Below are positions 38,669 through 46,416 of a stretch of DNA of 64,000 nt, piece by piece. The notes under the pieces were generated by a model. It was given only the letters and a program-made list of their open reading frames with translations, was not told the DNA's origin and searched no databases. The translations under genes and the position numbers were made by a program. Origin of the DNA: Serratia silvae. GTDB lineage: Bacteria; Pseudomonadota; Gammaproteobacteria; Enterobacterales; Enterobacteriaceae. Position 1 is the stretch's first letter, and every line of letters begins with the position of its first letter. The stretch is from NCBI RefSeq assembly GCF_023282985.1, contig NZ_JAGQDC010000002.1:1-64000 (forward strand), in the 5' to 3' direction.

Positions 38669-38686
38669 GGCGTACATCTGTACGCT
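38669..38686. promoter_or_regulatory. FabR operator upstream of fabB
   Basis: GGCGTACATCTGTACGCT contains the inverted repeat GCGTACA/TGTACGC, matching the known FabR site at fabA and fabB. FabR represses unsaturated fatty acid synthesis. Confidence 0.85.
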
Positions 38687-38734
38687 AAAGTGCGATGCAA
38701 AATCCCGAATGTAAAATTGTGGAAGAGGTACCGA

Positions 38735-39949
38735 ATGAAACGTGCAGTGATTACTGGCCTGGGAATCGTCTCCAGCATTGGTAACAACCAGCAGGAGGTC
38801 CTGGCAAGTCTGCAGGAAGGCCGCTCTGGGATCACCTTCTCTCAGGAGCTGAAAGATTCCGGCATGCGTAGTCACGTATGGGGTGATGTTAAACTCGACA
38901 CTACTGGCCTGATTGACCGTAAAGTGATGCGCTTTATGAGCGACGCGTCGGTTTACGCCTATCTCTCCATGGAACAAGCGATTCAAGATTCTGGCCTGGC
39001 AGCCGATCAGGTTTCCAATGATCGCACCGGTCTGGTGGTCGGTTCCGGTGGTGGTTCTCCACGTAACCAGGTTGCGGGTTCTGACGGTATGCGCGCCAAA
39101 GGCCTGCGTGGCGTTGGCCCATACATGGTGACCAAGGCGATGGCATCAGGCGTTTCTGCTTGCCTGGCCACTCCATTCAAAATCCGCGGCGTGAACTACT
39201 CCATCAGCTCTGCCTGCGCAACTTCAGCACACTGTATCGGCCACGCCGTTGAGCTGATCCAACTGGGCAAACAAGACGTCGTTTTTGCTGGCGGTGGCGA
39301 AGAGCTGTGCTGGGAAATGGCCTGTGAATTCGACGCCATGGGCGCGCTGTCCACCAGCTACAACGACACGCCAGAAAAAGCTTCCCGTACCTATGACGCA
39401 GCGCGTGACGGTTTCGTTATCGCAGGCGGCGGCGGCATGGTAGTGGTTGAGGAGTTGGAGCACGCTCTGGCTCGCGGCGCACATATCTATGCGGAAATCA
39501 TCGGTTACGGCGCGACTTCAGACGGCGCCGACATGGTGGCTCCATCGGGTGAAGGCGCGGTGCGTTGCATGAAGATGGCAATGCAGGGCGTAGACACACC
39601 AATCGACTACATGAACGTACACGGCACCTCCACACCGGTCGGCGACGTGAAAGAGCTGGGCGCGATCCGTGAAGTCTTTGGCGATAACACCCCAGCCATC
39701 TCTTCAACCAAAGCCATGACCGGCCACTCACTGGGTGCGGCGGGCGTGCAGGAGGCGATTTATAGCCTGCTGATGGTCGAGCACGGTTTCATCGCGCCAA
39801 GCATCAACATCGATAACCTCGATGAGAAAGCGGCAGGGATGAACATCGTGACCGAGCCAACCAAGCGTGATCTGACTACGGTCATGTCCAACAGCTTCGG
39901 TTTCGGCGGCACCAACGCCACGCTGGTAATGCGTAAACTGCAGAAGTAA
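38735..39949 (+). CDS. fabB: FabB, beta-ketoacyl-ACP synthase I
   Basis: 404 residues from ATG 38735 (E. coli 406). Catalytic triad: cysteine in [10 protein letters not shown], histidine in [11 protein letters not shown] and histidine in [11 protein letters not shown]. It elongates cis-unsaturated acyl-ACP intermediates. FadR- and FabR-like sites lie 50-85 bases upstream, so the regulation matches E. coli. A strong terminator follows. Confidence 0.97.
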   Translation: MKRAVITGLGIVSSIGNNQQEVLASLQEGRSGITFSQELKDSGMRSHVWGDVKLDTTGLIDRKVMRFMSDASVYAYLSMEQAIQDSGLAADQVSNDRTGLVVGSGGGSPRNQVAGSDGMRAKGLRGVGPYMVTKAMASGVSACLATPFKIRGVNYSISSACATSAHCIGHAVELIQLGKQDVVFAGGGEELCWEMACEFDAMGALSTSYNDTPEKASRTYDAARDGFVIAGGGGMVVVEELEHALARGAHIYAEIIGYGATSDGADMVAPSGEGAVRCMKMAMQGVDTPIDYMNVHGTSTPVGDVKELGAIREVFGDNTPAISSTKAMTGHSLGAAGVQEAIYSLLMVEHGFIAPSINIDNLDEKAAGMNIVTEPTKRDLTTVMSNSFGFGGTNATLVMRKLQK

Positions 39950-39970
39950 GCGCAGGGCTTAATCGTTATC

Positions 39971-40004
39971 AATCGGGCACCTTTAATAGGTGCCCGATTT
40001 TTTT
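39971..40004 (+). terminator. Intrinsic terminator after fabB
   Basis: AATCGGGCACC, loop TTTAATA, GGTGCCCGATTTTTTT. Nearly the same hairpin follows mgtE. Confidence 0.95.
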
Positions 40005-40241
40005 GCGTGTTTAAAGTGATGCTACATGTCAGTGTGAAATCAGGTTTTGCAGGCCGATAATCAACAGAAGATAACTTAAACGGCAGGTGGATTTTCGTTT
40101 AATTTAGCCCTGGCCTGACAGGCGAATAAATTAATCCGGTTAGTTTTTGGCCCGAAAAATAAATAATACCTCAACAAAATTACCATTCTTCCTATACGGA
40201 TAACCAAACCAGTCATAATGCCCACGCTTTATTTAGCTTTA
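40005..40241. other. Leader and promoter region of mgtE
   Basis: 237 bases without a gene, AT-rich in its second half. It leads into the M-box aptamer and should contain the mgtE promoter, which I could not pinpoint. Confidence 0.5.
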
Positions 40242-40407
40242 CGATCTCGTTATGGCGAGGCTCCTATACGAACACAAGTTACCGCTCTACTGGCATCGAG
40301 AGAGGCCACCAAGGGTAAAACAAGCATTAGCCGAATCAAGGCACTGCTAAGGTAACTTCCCCCCTGGGGATACGTTGTATAGTGCTAAACCCAAGACGTG
40401 GGGATCG
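40242..40407 (+). ncRNA. M-box (ykoK) magnesium riboswitch
   Basis: Conserved M-box blocks occur in order: CGTTATGGCGAGGCTCCTATACG (as GAGGCTCCTATACG), ACCGCT...ACTGGCATCGAGAGAGGCCACCAAGGGT..AACA (as GAGAGAGGCC and AAGGGTAAAACA), GAATCAAGG, GGTAAC and TATAGTGCTAAAC. The closing helix is CGATCTC (40242-40248) with GGGATCG (40401-40407). M-boxes sense magnesium and lie upstream of magnesium transporters, here MgtE. Not a computed structure. Confidence 0.88.
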
Positions 40408-40439
40408 GCTTGCGCTGTCCTGTCTTGTCGCCTCTATGA

Positions 40440-40462
40440 GACTCCATCTTTCCATTGGGAGT
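40440..40462 (+). promoter_or_regulatory. mgtE: Hairpin covering the mgtE ribosome-binding site
   Basis: GACTCC (40440-40445) can pair with GGGAGT (40457-40462), which contains the mgtE Shine-Dalgarno GGGAG eight bases before the ATG. No T-run lies between the aptamer and the gene. The riboswitch therefore probably acts on translation, but this is inference from sequence. Confidence 0.6.
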
Positions 40463-40469
40463 ATCTAGA

Positions 40470-41480
40470 ATGTCACATGTTGTATTGCAAGACCTTTATC
40501 AAAACGCCAACTTTGAAGATGACGCCATCGCGCGTTATATGAACAAAAACTTCTTTGTTCTGCATCAAGATCTATACGTTGGCGAAGCCAGGAAAATATT
40601 CGTTAATCAACTTTCTAACGACGATATACCCGCACAAATTTTTATTGAAGACGGAGCCAAACTGGTAGGTGTACTTTCTGTTAAACGTTTATTGCAGGAA
40701 GAATATAATGGCGAACTGATCAAGGATATGATGGAAACCACCTTCTTCCGTGTAAAACCCACGGACGAGCGTGAACATATCGCCGAACTGGTGGCCAAGA
40801 ATCATTTAGATATTGTGGCGGTGGTCGATAATGGCCGTTTGGTAGGGTGTTTAACCGAGCGCGAAATAGCGCAGATTATCGAAGATGAAAACACCGAGGA
40901 TGCCCATTTGCAAGGGGCAAGCCTGCCGCTGGATAAGCCTTACCTTGAAATGTCCTCTTTTGAATTGTGGAAAAAACGCAGCGTGTGGCTGCTGTTGCTG
41001 TTCGTCGCCGAGGCGTATACCAGCACCGTTATTCAGCATTTTGAGGAGTCATTGGAAGCAGCGATTGCCTTGGCCTTCTTTATCCCATTATTGGTGGGTA
41101 CAGGAGGTAACAGCGGCACGCAAATCACCTCCACCATTGTGCGGGCCATGGCCTTGGGGGAGATCCGTATGCGTGATGTGGGGCGCGTACTGCGCAAGGA
41201 AATGACTACCTCGATCATGATAGCGTTAACCCTGGCCTGTGCTGGTGCGTTCCGTGGTTGGATGATGGGTATTGGCTATGAGATTACGCTCATCGTGAGC
41301 CTGACCCTACTTTGTATTACGCTGTGGGCTGCGATTGTCTCTTCTGTGATCCCAATGGCGCTGAAACGCTTCGGTGTGGATCCTGCCGTAGTCTCCGCCC
41401 CGTTTATCACCACGCTGATAGACGGCACCGGCTTGATCATCTACTTCAAAATAGCCCAGTGGACCTTGGGGTTAAATTGA
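40470..41480 (+). CDS. mgtE: MgtE-type magnesium transporter, short form
   Basis: 336 residues. Residues about 15-140 form two CBS-type domains (FFVLHQDLYVGEARKIF, HLDIVAVVDNGRLVGCL), which sense cytoplasmic magnesium; then five membrane helices. The pore motif GTGGNSGTQITSTIVRA is intact, as is the acidic LIDGTGLIIYF near the end. Canonical MgtE (about 450 residues) has an extra N-terminal superhelical domain, which is absent here. Start ATG 40470 has GGGAG at 40457; an upstream TTG at 40455 is in frame but is not preferred. Expression is probably under the M-box. Confidence 0.93.
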   Translation: MSHVVLQDLYQNANFEDDAIARYMNKNFFVLHQDLYVGEARKIFVNQLSNDDIPAQIFIEDGAKLVGVLSVKRLLQEEYNGELIKDMMETTFFRVKPTDEREHIAELVAKNHLDIVAVVDNGRLVGCLTEREIAQIIEDENTEDAHLQGASLPLDKPYLEMSSFELWKKRSVWLLLLFVAEAYTSTVIQHFEESLEAAIALAFFIPLLVGTGGNSGTQITSTIVRAMALGEIRMRDVGRVLRKEMTTSIMIALTLACAGAFRGWMMGIGYEITLIVSLTLLCITLWAAIVSSVIPMALKRFGVDPAVVSAPFITTLIDGTGLIIYFKIAQWTLGLN

Positions 41481-41504
41481 TACGAAAACCGCAACAGGAT
41501 CTCG

Positions 41505-41535
41505 ATGGGCACCGTAACAGGTGCCCGATTTTTCG
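41505..41535 (+). terminator. Intrinsic terminator after mgtE
   Basis: GGGCACC, loop GTAACA, GGTGCCC, GATTTTT. Shares the 3' arm AGGTGCCCGATTTTT with the fabB terminator. Confidence 0.93.
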
Positions 41536-41552
41536 CCTAACGCTTCTCAAGT

Positions 41553-42032
41553 TCAATAAACGCGATCGTCCCAAATGCTATAGCCGGATGTGCCGGCGAT
41601 CTTGTGTTCCCAGCTAATTGATTTGTAGCGCAATAACACTCTTTCGCTAGGGATTAGGCTATTGTTTTCCAGAGAGTTAGGGAACGTGCAGGAGACATCA
41701 ACCAGGGTGGCATCGGTGAGTTTGATGCCATAAAAATCCTCAAGCACTCCCGCTGGATTGGTACGGTAGATGGAGAATATTGCCGTCAGCGGTTCGTTGG
41801 TGGAGATCGCTACGCATAATAATGGCGAGGATTTATCAATCGGCTTGGTGAATGCTAAAGGGTGGTGGATAACATTTTGCTCTCTGGTCATCAGATAATC
41901 CAGCGCTAGAACCTGGATTTGATCTTCATGGCCCTGTTGAAATCGGTTGCCAATGGAATCCATGGTTGAACAGCCCGCAGAAATTAACCCTTGCGTCTTG
42001 CCTATTAACGCTAAGTTGATTAGGTTTGCCAT
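41553..42032 (-). CDS. hcp: Hcp-family type VI secretion protein (orphan)
   Basis: 159 residues, full length for Hcp. Family features are MANLINLALIGKTQGLISAGCST, GNRFQQGHEDQIQVLALDYLMTREQN, KPIDKSSPLL, and the ending SISWEHKIAGTSGYSIWDD. Hcp hexamers stack into the inner tube of the type VI system and can carry effectors. AAGGAAATAAC precedes the ATG. No other T6SS structural gene is nearby, so it is an orphan that would need a machine elsewhere. Its neighbours are the small gene on the same strand and an effector/immunity pair on the other strand. Confidence 0.93.
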   Translation of the reverse strand: MANLINLALIGKTQGLISAGCSTMDSIGNRFQQGHEDQIQVLALDYLMTREQNVIHHPLAFTKPIDKSSPLLCVAISTNEPLTAIFSIYRTNPAGVLEDFYGIKLTDATLVDVSCTFPNSLENNSLIPSERVLLRYKSISWEHKIAGTSGYSIWDDRVY

Positions 42033-42120
42033 GTTATTTCCTTATAAGGTGGACGGGATTTTTGTCAGGTAGGGCTTAATTTAAAATAAGAAATGATTTA
42101 GTTTGTTGAACTGTCGATAT

Positions 42121-42384
42121 TCAATGTGTGTCGTTAGCGAGTTCAATGGTGAGGGTTTTTCCGTTTGATGTTCGCATGGCCACTTTACTGGAACCGGTAC
42201 ATTCGAGTAGTGATAACACAATGATCATGACCACACCCAACTTTTCTTCATCCCCCATTGGGCTGTCTAGCAGGGGAGATTTAAGCTGCGAGAGCAGTTC
42301 CTGTTTTTGACTGTTATCTATCGTCTTCTTTTTAGGTGAATTCTTCATAGGTAATCCATTCATGAGATTGATGTTATTTTCCAT
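42121..42384 (-). CDS. Small protein beside hcp, function unknown
   Basis: 87 residues from ATG 42384 (MENNINLMNG); ATG 42348 (MKNSPKKKT) would give 75. A lysine/glutamine-rich N-terminal half (SPKKKTIDNSQKQELLSQ) precedes a hydrophobic segment (KLGVVMIIVLSLLECTG) and a short polar C-terminus. It lies 88 bases upstream of hcp on the same strand. It may be a chaperone-like adaptor or an immunity-type membrane peptide; I cannot assign a family. The open frame runs further upstream to 42522, but that part overlaps the region facing the effector start. Confidence 0.5.
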   Translation of the reverse strand: MENNINLMNGLPMKNSPKKKTIDNSQKQELLSQLKSPLLDSPMGDEEKLGVVMIIVLSLLECTGSSKVAMRTSNGKTLTIELANDTH

Positions 42385-42613
42385 TAGTCCATTGGGAAAA
42401 TAAAACAAATAATGGATGGTAGCAACGACAGACGAGAATAAAATCTCTAAGGTTCGGCGCATGTCTCCTTTTTTATCGCGGGTAGACCGTAGTGTTACCA
42501 ATATTCTGGATAAGCATCGCAAGCTAATGACGTGGAGGTGTCGAAAACGGTATTGAATTAGCGCTAATTCTTGCTATGGTGTGTTAATAGCAATGCCTAA
42601 CAAGGAGGTTAAC

Positions 42614-43489
42614 ATGGCGGCTTATTTTAGAACACGCAGCCACATTCGGCCCCTAAGCTGGAATGATGAGCTGTATGTGGTGCAGGGGCAACCTCTGGCG
42701 ATTAAAGTGCACGGGCTAGGTCCTAACAGGCAGCACCTCACCGTCAGAGCCATAAGAGGTAATGTCAGCGTGCGGGTCATCAGGGCCGATAACAATAATA
42801 TTGAGCAGGATATTGAGGTTAGCGTGGTGTTTGGCGGCCAGGATGAGCTGCGGGCCTATGTCTCACAGTTGGATGAGGATTTTTTTTGCGATGCCGCGGT
42901 GGCTTCGCCCATGGGGTGTATCCATCCGCTAAAGATCACCGCCTACCGCAAGCTAGATTTTCCGCCCAATATCTCCGCCGATGAGTTGGCGCTGCTGCGC
43001 GTGTTCCTGTCGGAAACGATAACCCCTGAGAAACCGACCTTCAATTTGGAGGATGCGGTGAGGGCCATGCAGTATATGCGCCAGGTGATCTATAACCGTA
43101 TGGCGTTTTCACACCCGCAGTACTTCAATATCGCCCGTGGCAACCTAAACCTGTTTGGCGTGATTGGTGCTAGGGGGCAGATCGATGGATTTGGTGACTA
43201 TCCTAATATTGATGCTAGAAGCGCTGATCGAATCAGCAAATTTATGATTGCCTGTAACCGGACCGGGATGGGTGAAAAACTTCGAAGTTTTCGGCAGCTA
43301 TATCAAGGTGCGCTTGATGTTGCCACAGGGAACAATCCTGGCATCCAGCATATACCACCTCTTTATAGTTGGCGTACGGCTGGACAAGGCTCCCCTGGTT
43401 CTAATTTTCAAACAGAACTCAGTTTGCAAGGTCAGACATTTTTCTCATTAACTCCCGCTTTTATTAGCGATCCGAACGGGCGTAAGTAA
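42614..43489 (+). CDS. Predicted T6SS effector with peptidoglycan-hydrolase-like domain
   Basis: 291 residues from ATG 42614, preceded by a perfect AAGGAGGTTAAC site. Residues 1 to about 115 are beta-rich (SHIRPLSWNDELYVVQGQPLAIK ...), perhaps a carrier-binding domain. Residues about 125-205 (LLRVFLSETITPEK, RAMQYMRQVIYNRM, FGVIGARGQIDGFGDYPNI) have the order E, V-I-x-N-R, G-Q-x-x-G of SleB/lytic-transglycosylase-like cell-wall hydrolases; the glutamate in LSETI would be the catalytic acid. No signal peptide is present, as expected of a T6SS cargo. The gene faces away from hcp and is followed ten bases later by a periplasmic protein gene. Function is inferred from this sequence pattern and context. 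Confidence 0.6.
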   Translation: MAAYFRTRSHIRPLSWNDELYVVQGQPLAIKVHGLGPNRQHLTVRAIRGNVSVRVIRADNNNIEQDIEVSVVFGGQDELRAYVSQLDEDFFCDAAVASPMGCIHPLKITAYRKLDFPPNISADELALLRVFLSETITPEKPTFNLEDAVRAMQYMRQVIYNRMAFSHPQYFNIARGNLNLFGVIGARGQIDGFGDYPNIDARSADRISKFMIACNRTGMGEKLRSFRQLYQGALDVATGNNPGIQHIPPLYSWRTAGQGSPGSNFQTELSLQGQTFFSLTPAFISDPNGRK

Positions 43490-43499
43490 GGAAGAAAAG

Positions 43500-44051
43500 A
43501 TGAAAGCGGTATTGTTCCTGATAGGGTGGTTATTCGCATTATCCTCTTTTTCTAGTGAGAGAACAGGCAGCTATATTTATGATCTTAAGGTGATTAAGCG
43601 TTTTAAAATCACTCAAACCAGCCCTTATAAAGACCACTATCTCTTGCCTATGAGATACCGCATGATGATGAGGAAAAATAATAATATAGACAATCACTTT
43701 TGTGTGATTGGCTACCAGTTTTCCGATAAACACCGGGATGGGGTGGTTTTTTGGCAGGAGGGTAAAGAGCTGATCAGTTGGCAGTTAGAGGGGCGAGAAT
43801 TAGATAATATTTTTATCGATGCTGATACTATGTTGGATTCACCTTCTATTTCCTATGAGAACATTGTTCCTAGGGCTGAAATTACCACGCAAATGGCACT
43901 GTATGCCAAAGAGGACGTAGACCCTATGCGTGCCGATTGCCAACGAAATGGTGAAACCATAGTGATTAAAGCCTTCCCTATGCCTATGGCCTGTCGAGAT
44001 GATCCCGATTTTGGGGAGGATTGTCTCGAAGCCCTGAAGGCGATTAAGTAA
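43500..44051 (+). CDS. Exported protein, candidate immunity protein
   Basis: 183 residues. Signal peptide (AVLFLIGWLFALSSFSSERT) then a soluble acidic body with three cysteines (FCVIGYQF, ADCQRNGE, PMACRDDPDFGEDCLEA) that could form disulfides in the periplasm. It begins ten bases after the predicted effector and must be cotranscribed. A periplasmic protein following a cell-wall-attacking effector is the classic immunity arrangement. No family recognised. Confidence 0.65.
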   Translation: MKAVLFLIGWLFALSSFSSERTGSYIYDLKVIKRFKITQTSPYKDHYLLPMRYRMMMRKNNNIDNHFCVIGYQFSDKHRDGVVFWQEGKELISWQLEGRELDNIFIDADTMLDSPSISYENIVPRAEITTQMALYAKEDVDPMRADCQRNGETIVIKAFPMPMACRDDPDFGEDCLEALKAIK

Positions 44052-44112
44052 GCAGCGAGCAAAAAGCTCATTGCCCAGATAAGCTACGAACAAATCGCAA
44101 CCGCCTTGCCGT

Positions 44113-44136
44113 GTAGGGGCGCTGCATGCTGCGCCC
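44113..44136. repeat. Dispersed palindrome, copy B
   Basis: TGTAGGGGCGCTGCATGCTGCGCCCG region: GGGCGC, TGCATGCT, GCGCCC. Nearly identical to the reverse complement of the copy at 62722-62746. Confidence 0.7.
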
Positions 44137-44328
44137 GTAATTCCATCATATCAGCAAGACGATTACTCCAAATTCTTTGCCTCATGCACGAGTATAGTTG
44201 ACTGAAATCAAAGAATTTCCCGTTAACAGGATCGTTCCGAGTCCGCTTTGTCAGCGGGTGTAAATTCCGTTCCTGTGACGGTTTTCTGCCGATATACTCG
44301 GTGCAGTTTCTTACTGTGGAATTTTTGC

Positions 44329-44757
44329 ATGTCGGCTTTGGCGTCCATCTCAATATCTATGCATCGCTTGCGCTTCGCCAAGAAGCGGGCTGGTGTGTGG
44401 CTATTGGCCGTCTGCTGGCTACTGCTAAATAGCCAACTGGCGATCGCCAACCATCACTGCAACCTGCAACTCACTGCTGTGGCACCTGCCGCGCAGCATA
44501 TGATGCATATGCTGGCTGCCGATCCGCTAGCCGATAACATGATGCAGGCCGAAGGGCCGCTGTGTGAAAAGCACTGCGTACCAGATTCGGCGCAGCAAGA
44601 TCACGGCAACCTGGCCCTGGCGGCGGTATTACCTGCTAACAGTGAGCTGTTGGTTGCCGACCCTCAGCCCCAGGCACAGTTCTCACGCCTCGATTGGCAA
44701 ACCCCTCCAATAGCAGGCCCGCCGGCAGAGATCGTCTTCTGCCGCTTCCGTGAATAG
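44329..44757 (+). CDS. Exported Cys/His/Met-rich small protein upstream of the Cus operon
   Basis: 142 residues from ATG 44329. A basic N-terminus and signal segment (RAGVWLLAVCWLLLNSQLAIA) are followed by NHHCNLQL, QHMMHMLAAD, NMMQAEGPLCEKHC. The His/Met/Cys clusters suggest copper or silver binding. No domain recognised; DUF2946-like short copper-linked proteins have a similar layout. It is 72 bases ahead of the CusF-like gene. A GCCGTC/GACGGC hairpin lies in that gap. Confidence 0.6.
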   Translation: MSALASISISMHRLRFAKKRAGVWLLAVCWLLLNSQLAIANHHCNLQLTAVAPAAQHMMHMLAADPLADNMMQAEGPLCEKHCVPDSAQQDHGNLALAAVLPANSELLVADPQPQAQFSRLDWQTPPIAGPPAEIVFCRFRE

Positions 44758-44828
44758 CCAAACCAACCGCTTTGCCGTCCAGGACGGCGACCTGAGTTGT
44801 TTTTTGTCTATTTTATGGAGCTATCGTT

Positions 44829-45149
44829 ATGCGTAATTTGATCACTGCTGTTTTCATTTCTTTGTTGTTCTCTTCATTCGTCTCCGCCGCGGAGATGCAA
44901 CATCACCAACATACCAGCCAAGACGCCGCCGTTTATCACTCTAAAGGCACCATTAAGGCCTGGGGTGAGCAGAAAGTGTCGCTCGCCCACCCAGCCATCC
45001 CTGCTTTGAACTGGCCGCCGATGACCATGAATTTCCTTCAGCCCCAACCGCCATTGCCTGCCTTGGCTGCCGGGACTGCGGTGGAGTTCAGCTTCCGTCA
45101 GGTTGACGGCGGCTATCAGCTGACCGCCATCAGCGCCAGCCAAGACTAA
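44829..45149 (+). CDS. cusF: CusF-like periplasmic copper/silver chaperone
   Basis: 106 residues. Signal peptide (MRNLITAVFISLLFSSFVSA), a histidine-rich start (EMQHHQHTSQ), and the CusF beta-barrel with the metal site HPAIPALNWPPMTMNF: the tryptophan and two methionines of the cation-pi copper site, plus a histidine. It delivers Cu(I)/Ag(I) to CusB. Well-spaced TGGAG before the ATG. First gene of the efflux operon in its narrow sense. Confidence 0.9.
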   Translation: MRNLITAVFISLLFSSFVSAAEMQHHQHTSQDAAVYHSKGTIKAWGEQKVSLAHPAIPALNWPPMTMNFLQPQPPLPALAAGTAVEFSFRQVDGGYQLTAISASQD

Positions 45150-45159
45150 CGGGGGCACC

Positions 45160-46416
45160 ATGTCCAGACGACTTTCTCACCCATTGCGGGTGGGCTGGCT
45201 GCTGCTCGCCTGTTGGACGGCGAGTGCGCAGGCAACCGGCCTGACGTTGGAGCAATCGCTGGCGGCGGCAGAGCGCTATTCAGCCGAACTTTCGGCCAAT
45301 CAGCATCAGGTGAATGCGCTGCAAAATAGGGCGGATTCGGCGATGGAGTTGCCCGATCCCAAGCTTACATTCGGCATTGAAAACGTGCCGGTACAGGGCG
45401 GTAACGCCCGGCGTTTGACCCGTGACGGGATGACCATGGAGCGGGTTGGCATCATGCAGGATTACGTCAGCAGCACCAAGCGCCAGCGCAAGGCGGACAC
45501 CCTACGGGCCGAGGCCAATAAAACCGAAGCCAGCAGCGCGACGATCCGCGCCCGCTTGCAGCAACAGACGGCACAAGCCTGGTTGGAACTGGCGTTGAGC
45601 CAGCAGACGCTGAAGGATGCCACGGCCTTGCTCAAAGAAAGTGAAAAGCAAATTGCCGCTCAACACGCCGGAGTGGCTAGTGGTAGTTCGCCCGCTGCTA
45701 ACGTCATTGATGCTCGTTTGACGCTGTTGACAATGCAGGATCGGCTTAGTGAGGCTCAGCGTGACGTCACCATCGCCCAGGCACGCTTGACCCAGTTGAC
45801 CGGGCAGCAGGTTGAGGGGATCGGTGGCCCGTTGCCACGCTTCGAACGCCTGCCCGCCGAGAGCAACCTGTTGCGACAGGCTATCAAACAGCACCCGGAG
45901 GTAGTACAGGCCAGCCGTGAGGCCGATGTGGCCAAGGCGCGTTCGGCGCAGTCAGAGGTAGCCGCCATTCCGGACGTGGGTATAGAGGTGTCGTATGGCA
46001 AACGGGCCGATGGCTATGAGGATATGGCGGGTGTGATGTTTACCGTCGATCTGCCCCTGTTCCGCTCCCAGCGGCAGGATAAGGACTATGCCGCCGACGT
46101 TTCCCGCTCGATGGAGGCCAACGATCAACTGACGTTATTGATCCGCGATCATCAAGCCCAGTTAGACACCCTGCTGGCGCAGTATCAGGCCGCGCAGGCG
46201 CAATGGCAGCGTCAACAGCAGCAGGCGATCCCGTTGCAACAACAGCGTGTAGCACTACAACTGGCGCAATACCGCAGTGGCAAAAGCGATCTCTCCTCGG
46301 TGTTGGAAGCTCGTCGGGCCTTGCTCGACAGTCGTCTGAGCGCCGGTAAGGCCGCGCGTGAATTGGCGCAGCTGTGGGCCGCCATTCGTTATCTCACCGT
46401 GCAGGAGGCAAAGTAA
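45160..46416 (+). CDS. cusC: CusC-type outer-membrane factor (TolC family)
   Basis: 418 residues. Signal segment WLLLACWTASAQA, then two OEP repeats rich in long helices (ADTLRAEANKTEASSATIRARL; VVQASREADVAKARSAQSEVA) and barrel strands. A cysteine in LLAC could be a lipoprotein site, but AQA|TG is an equally good signal-peptidase cleavage site, so lipidation is uncertain. It forms the outer-membrane duct. The stop overlaps the cusB start. Confidence 0.9.
   Translation: MSRRLSHPLRVGWLLLACWTASAQATGLTLEQSLAAAERYSAELSANQHQVNALQNRADSAMELPDPKLTFGIENVPVQGGNARRLTRDGMTMERVGIMQDYVSSTKRQRKADTLRAEANKTEASSATIRARLQQQTAQAWLELALSQQTLKDATALLKESEKQIAAQHAGVASGSSPAANVIDARLTLLTMQDRLSEAQRDVTIAQARLTQLTGQQVEGIGGPLPRFERLPAESNLLRQAIKQHPEVVQASREADVAKARSAQSEVAAIPDVGIEVSYGKRADGYEDMAGVMFTVDLPLFRSQRQDKDYAADVSRSMEANDQLTLLIRDHQAQLDTLLAQYQAAQAQWQRQQQQAIPLQQQRVALQLAQYRSGKSDLSSVLEARRALLDSRLSAGKAARELAQLWAAIRYLTVQEAK

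Noticed and set aside
44774-44788. GCCGTC/GACGGC hairpin as a terminator between 44757 and cusF
   Set aside because: The T-run is 11 bases away from the stem, so terminator function is doubtful; it is mentioned only in the gene entry.
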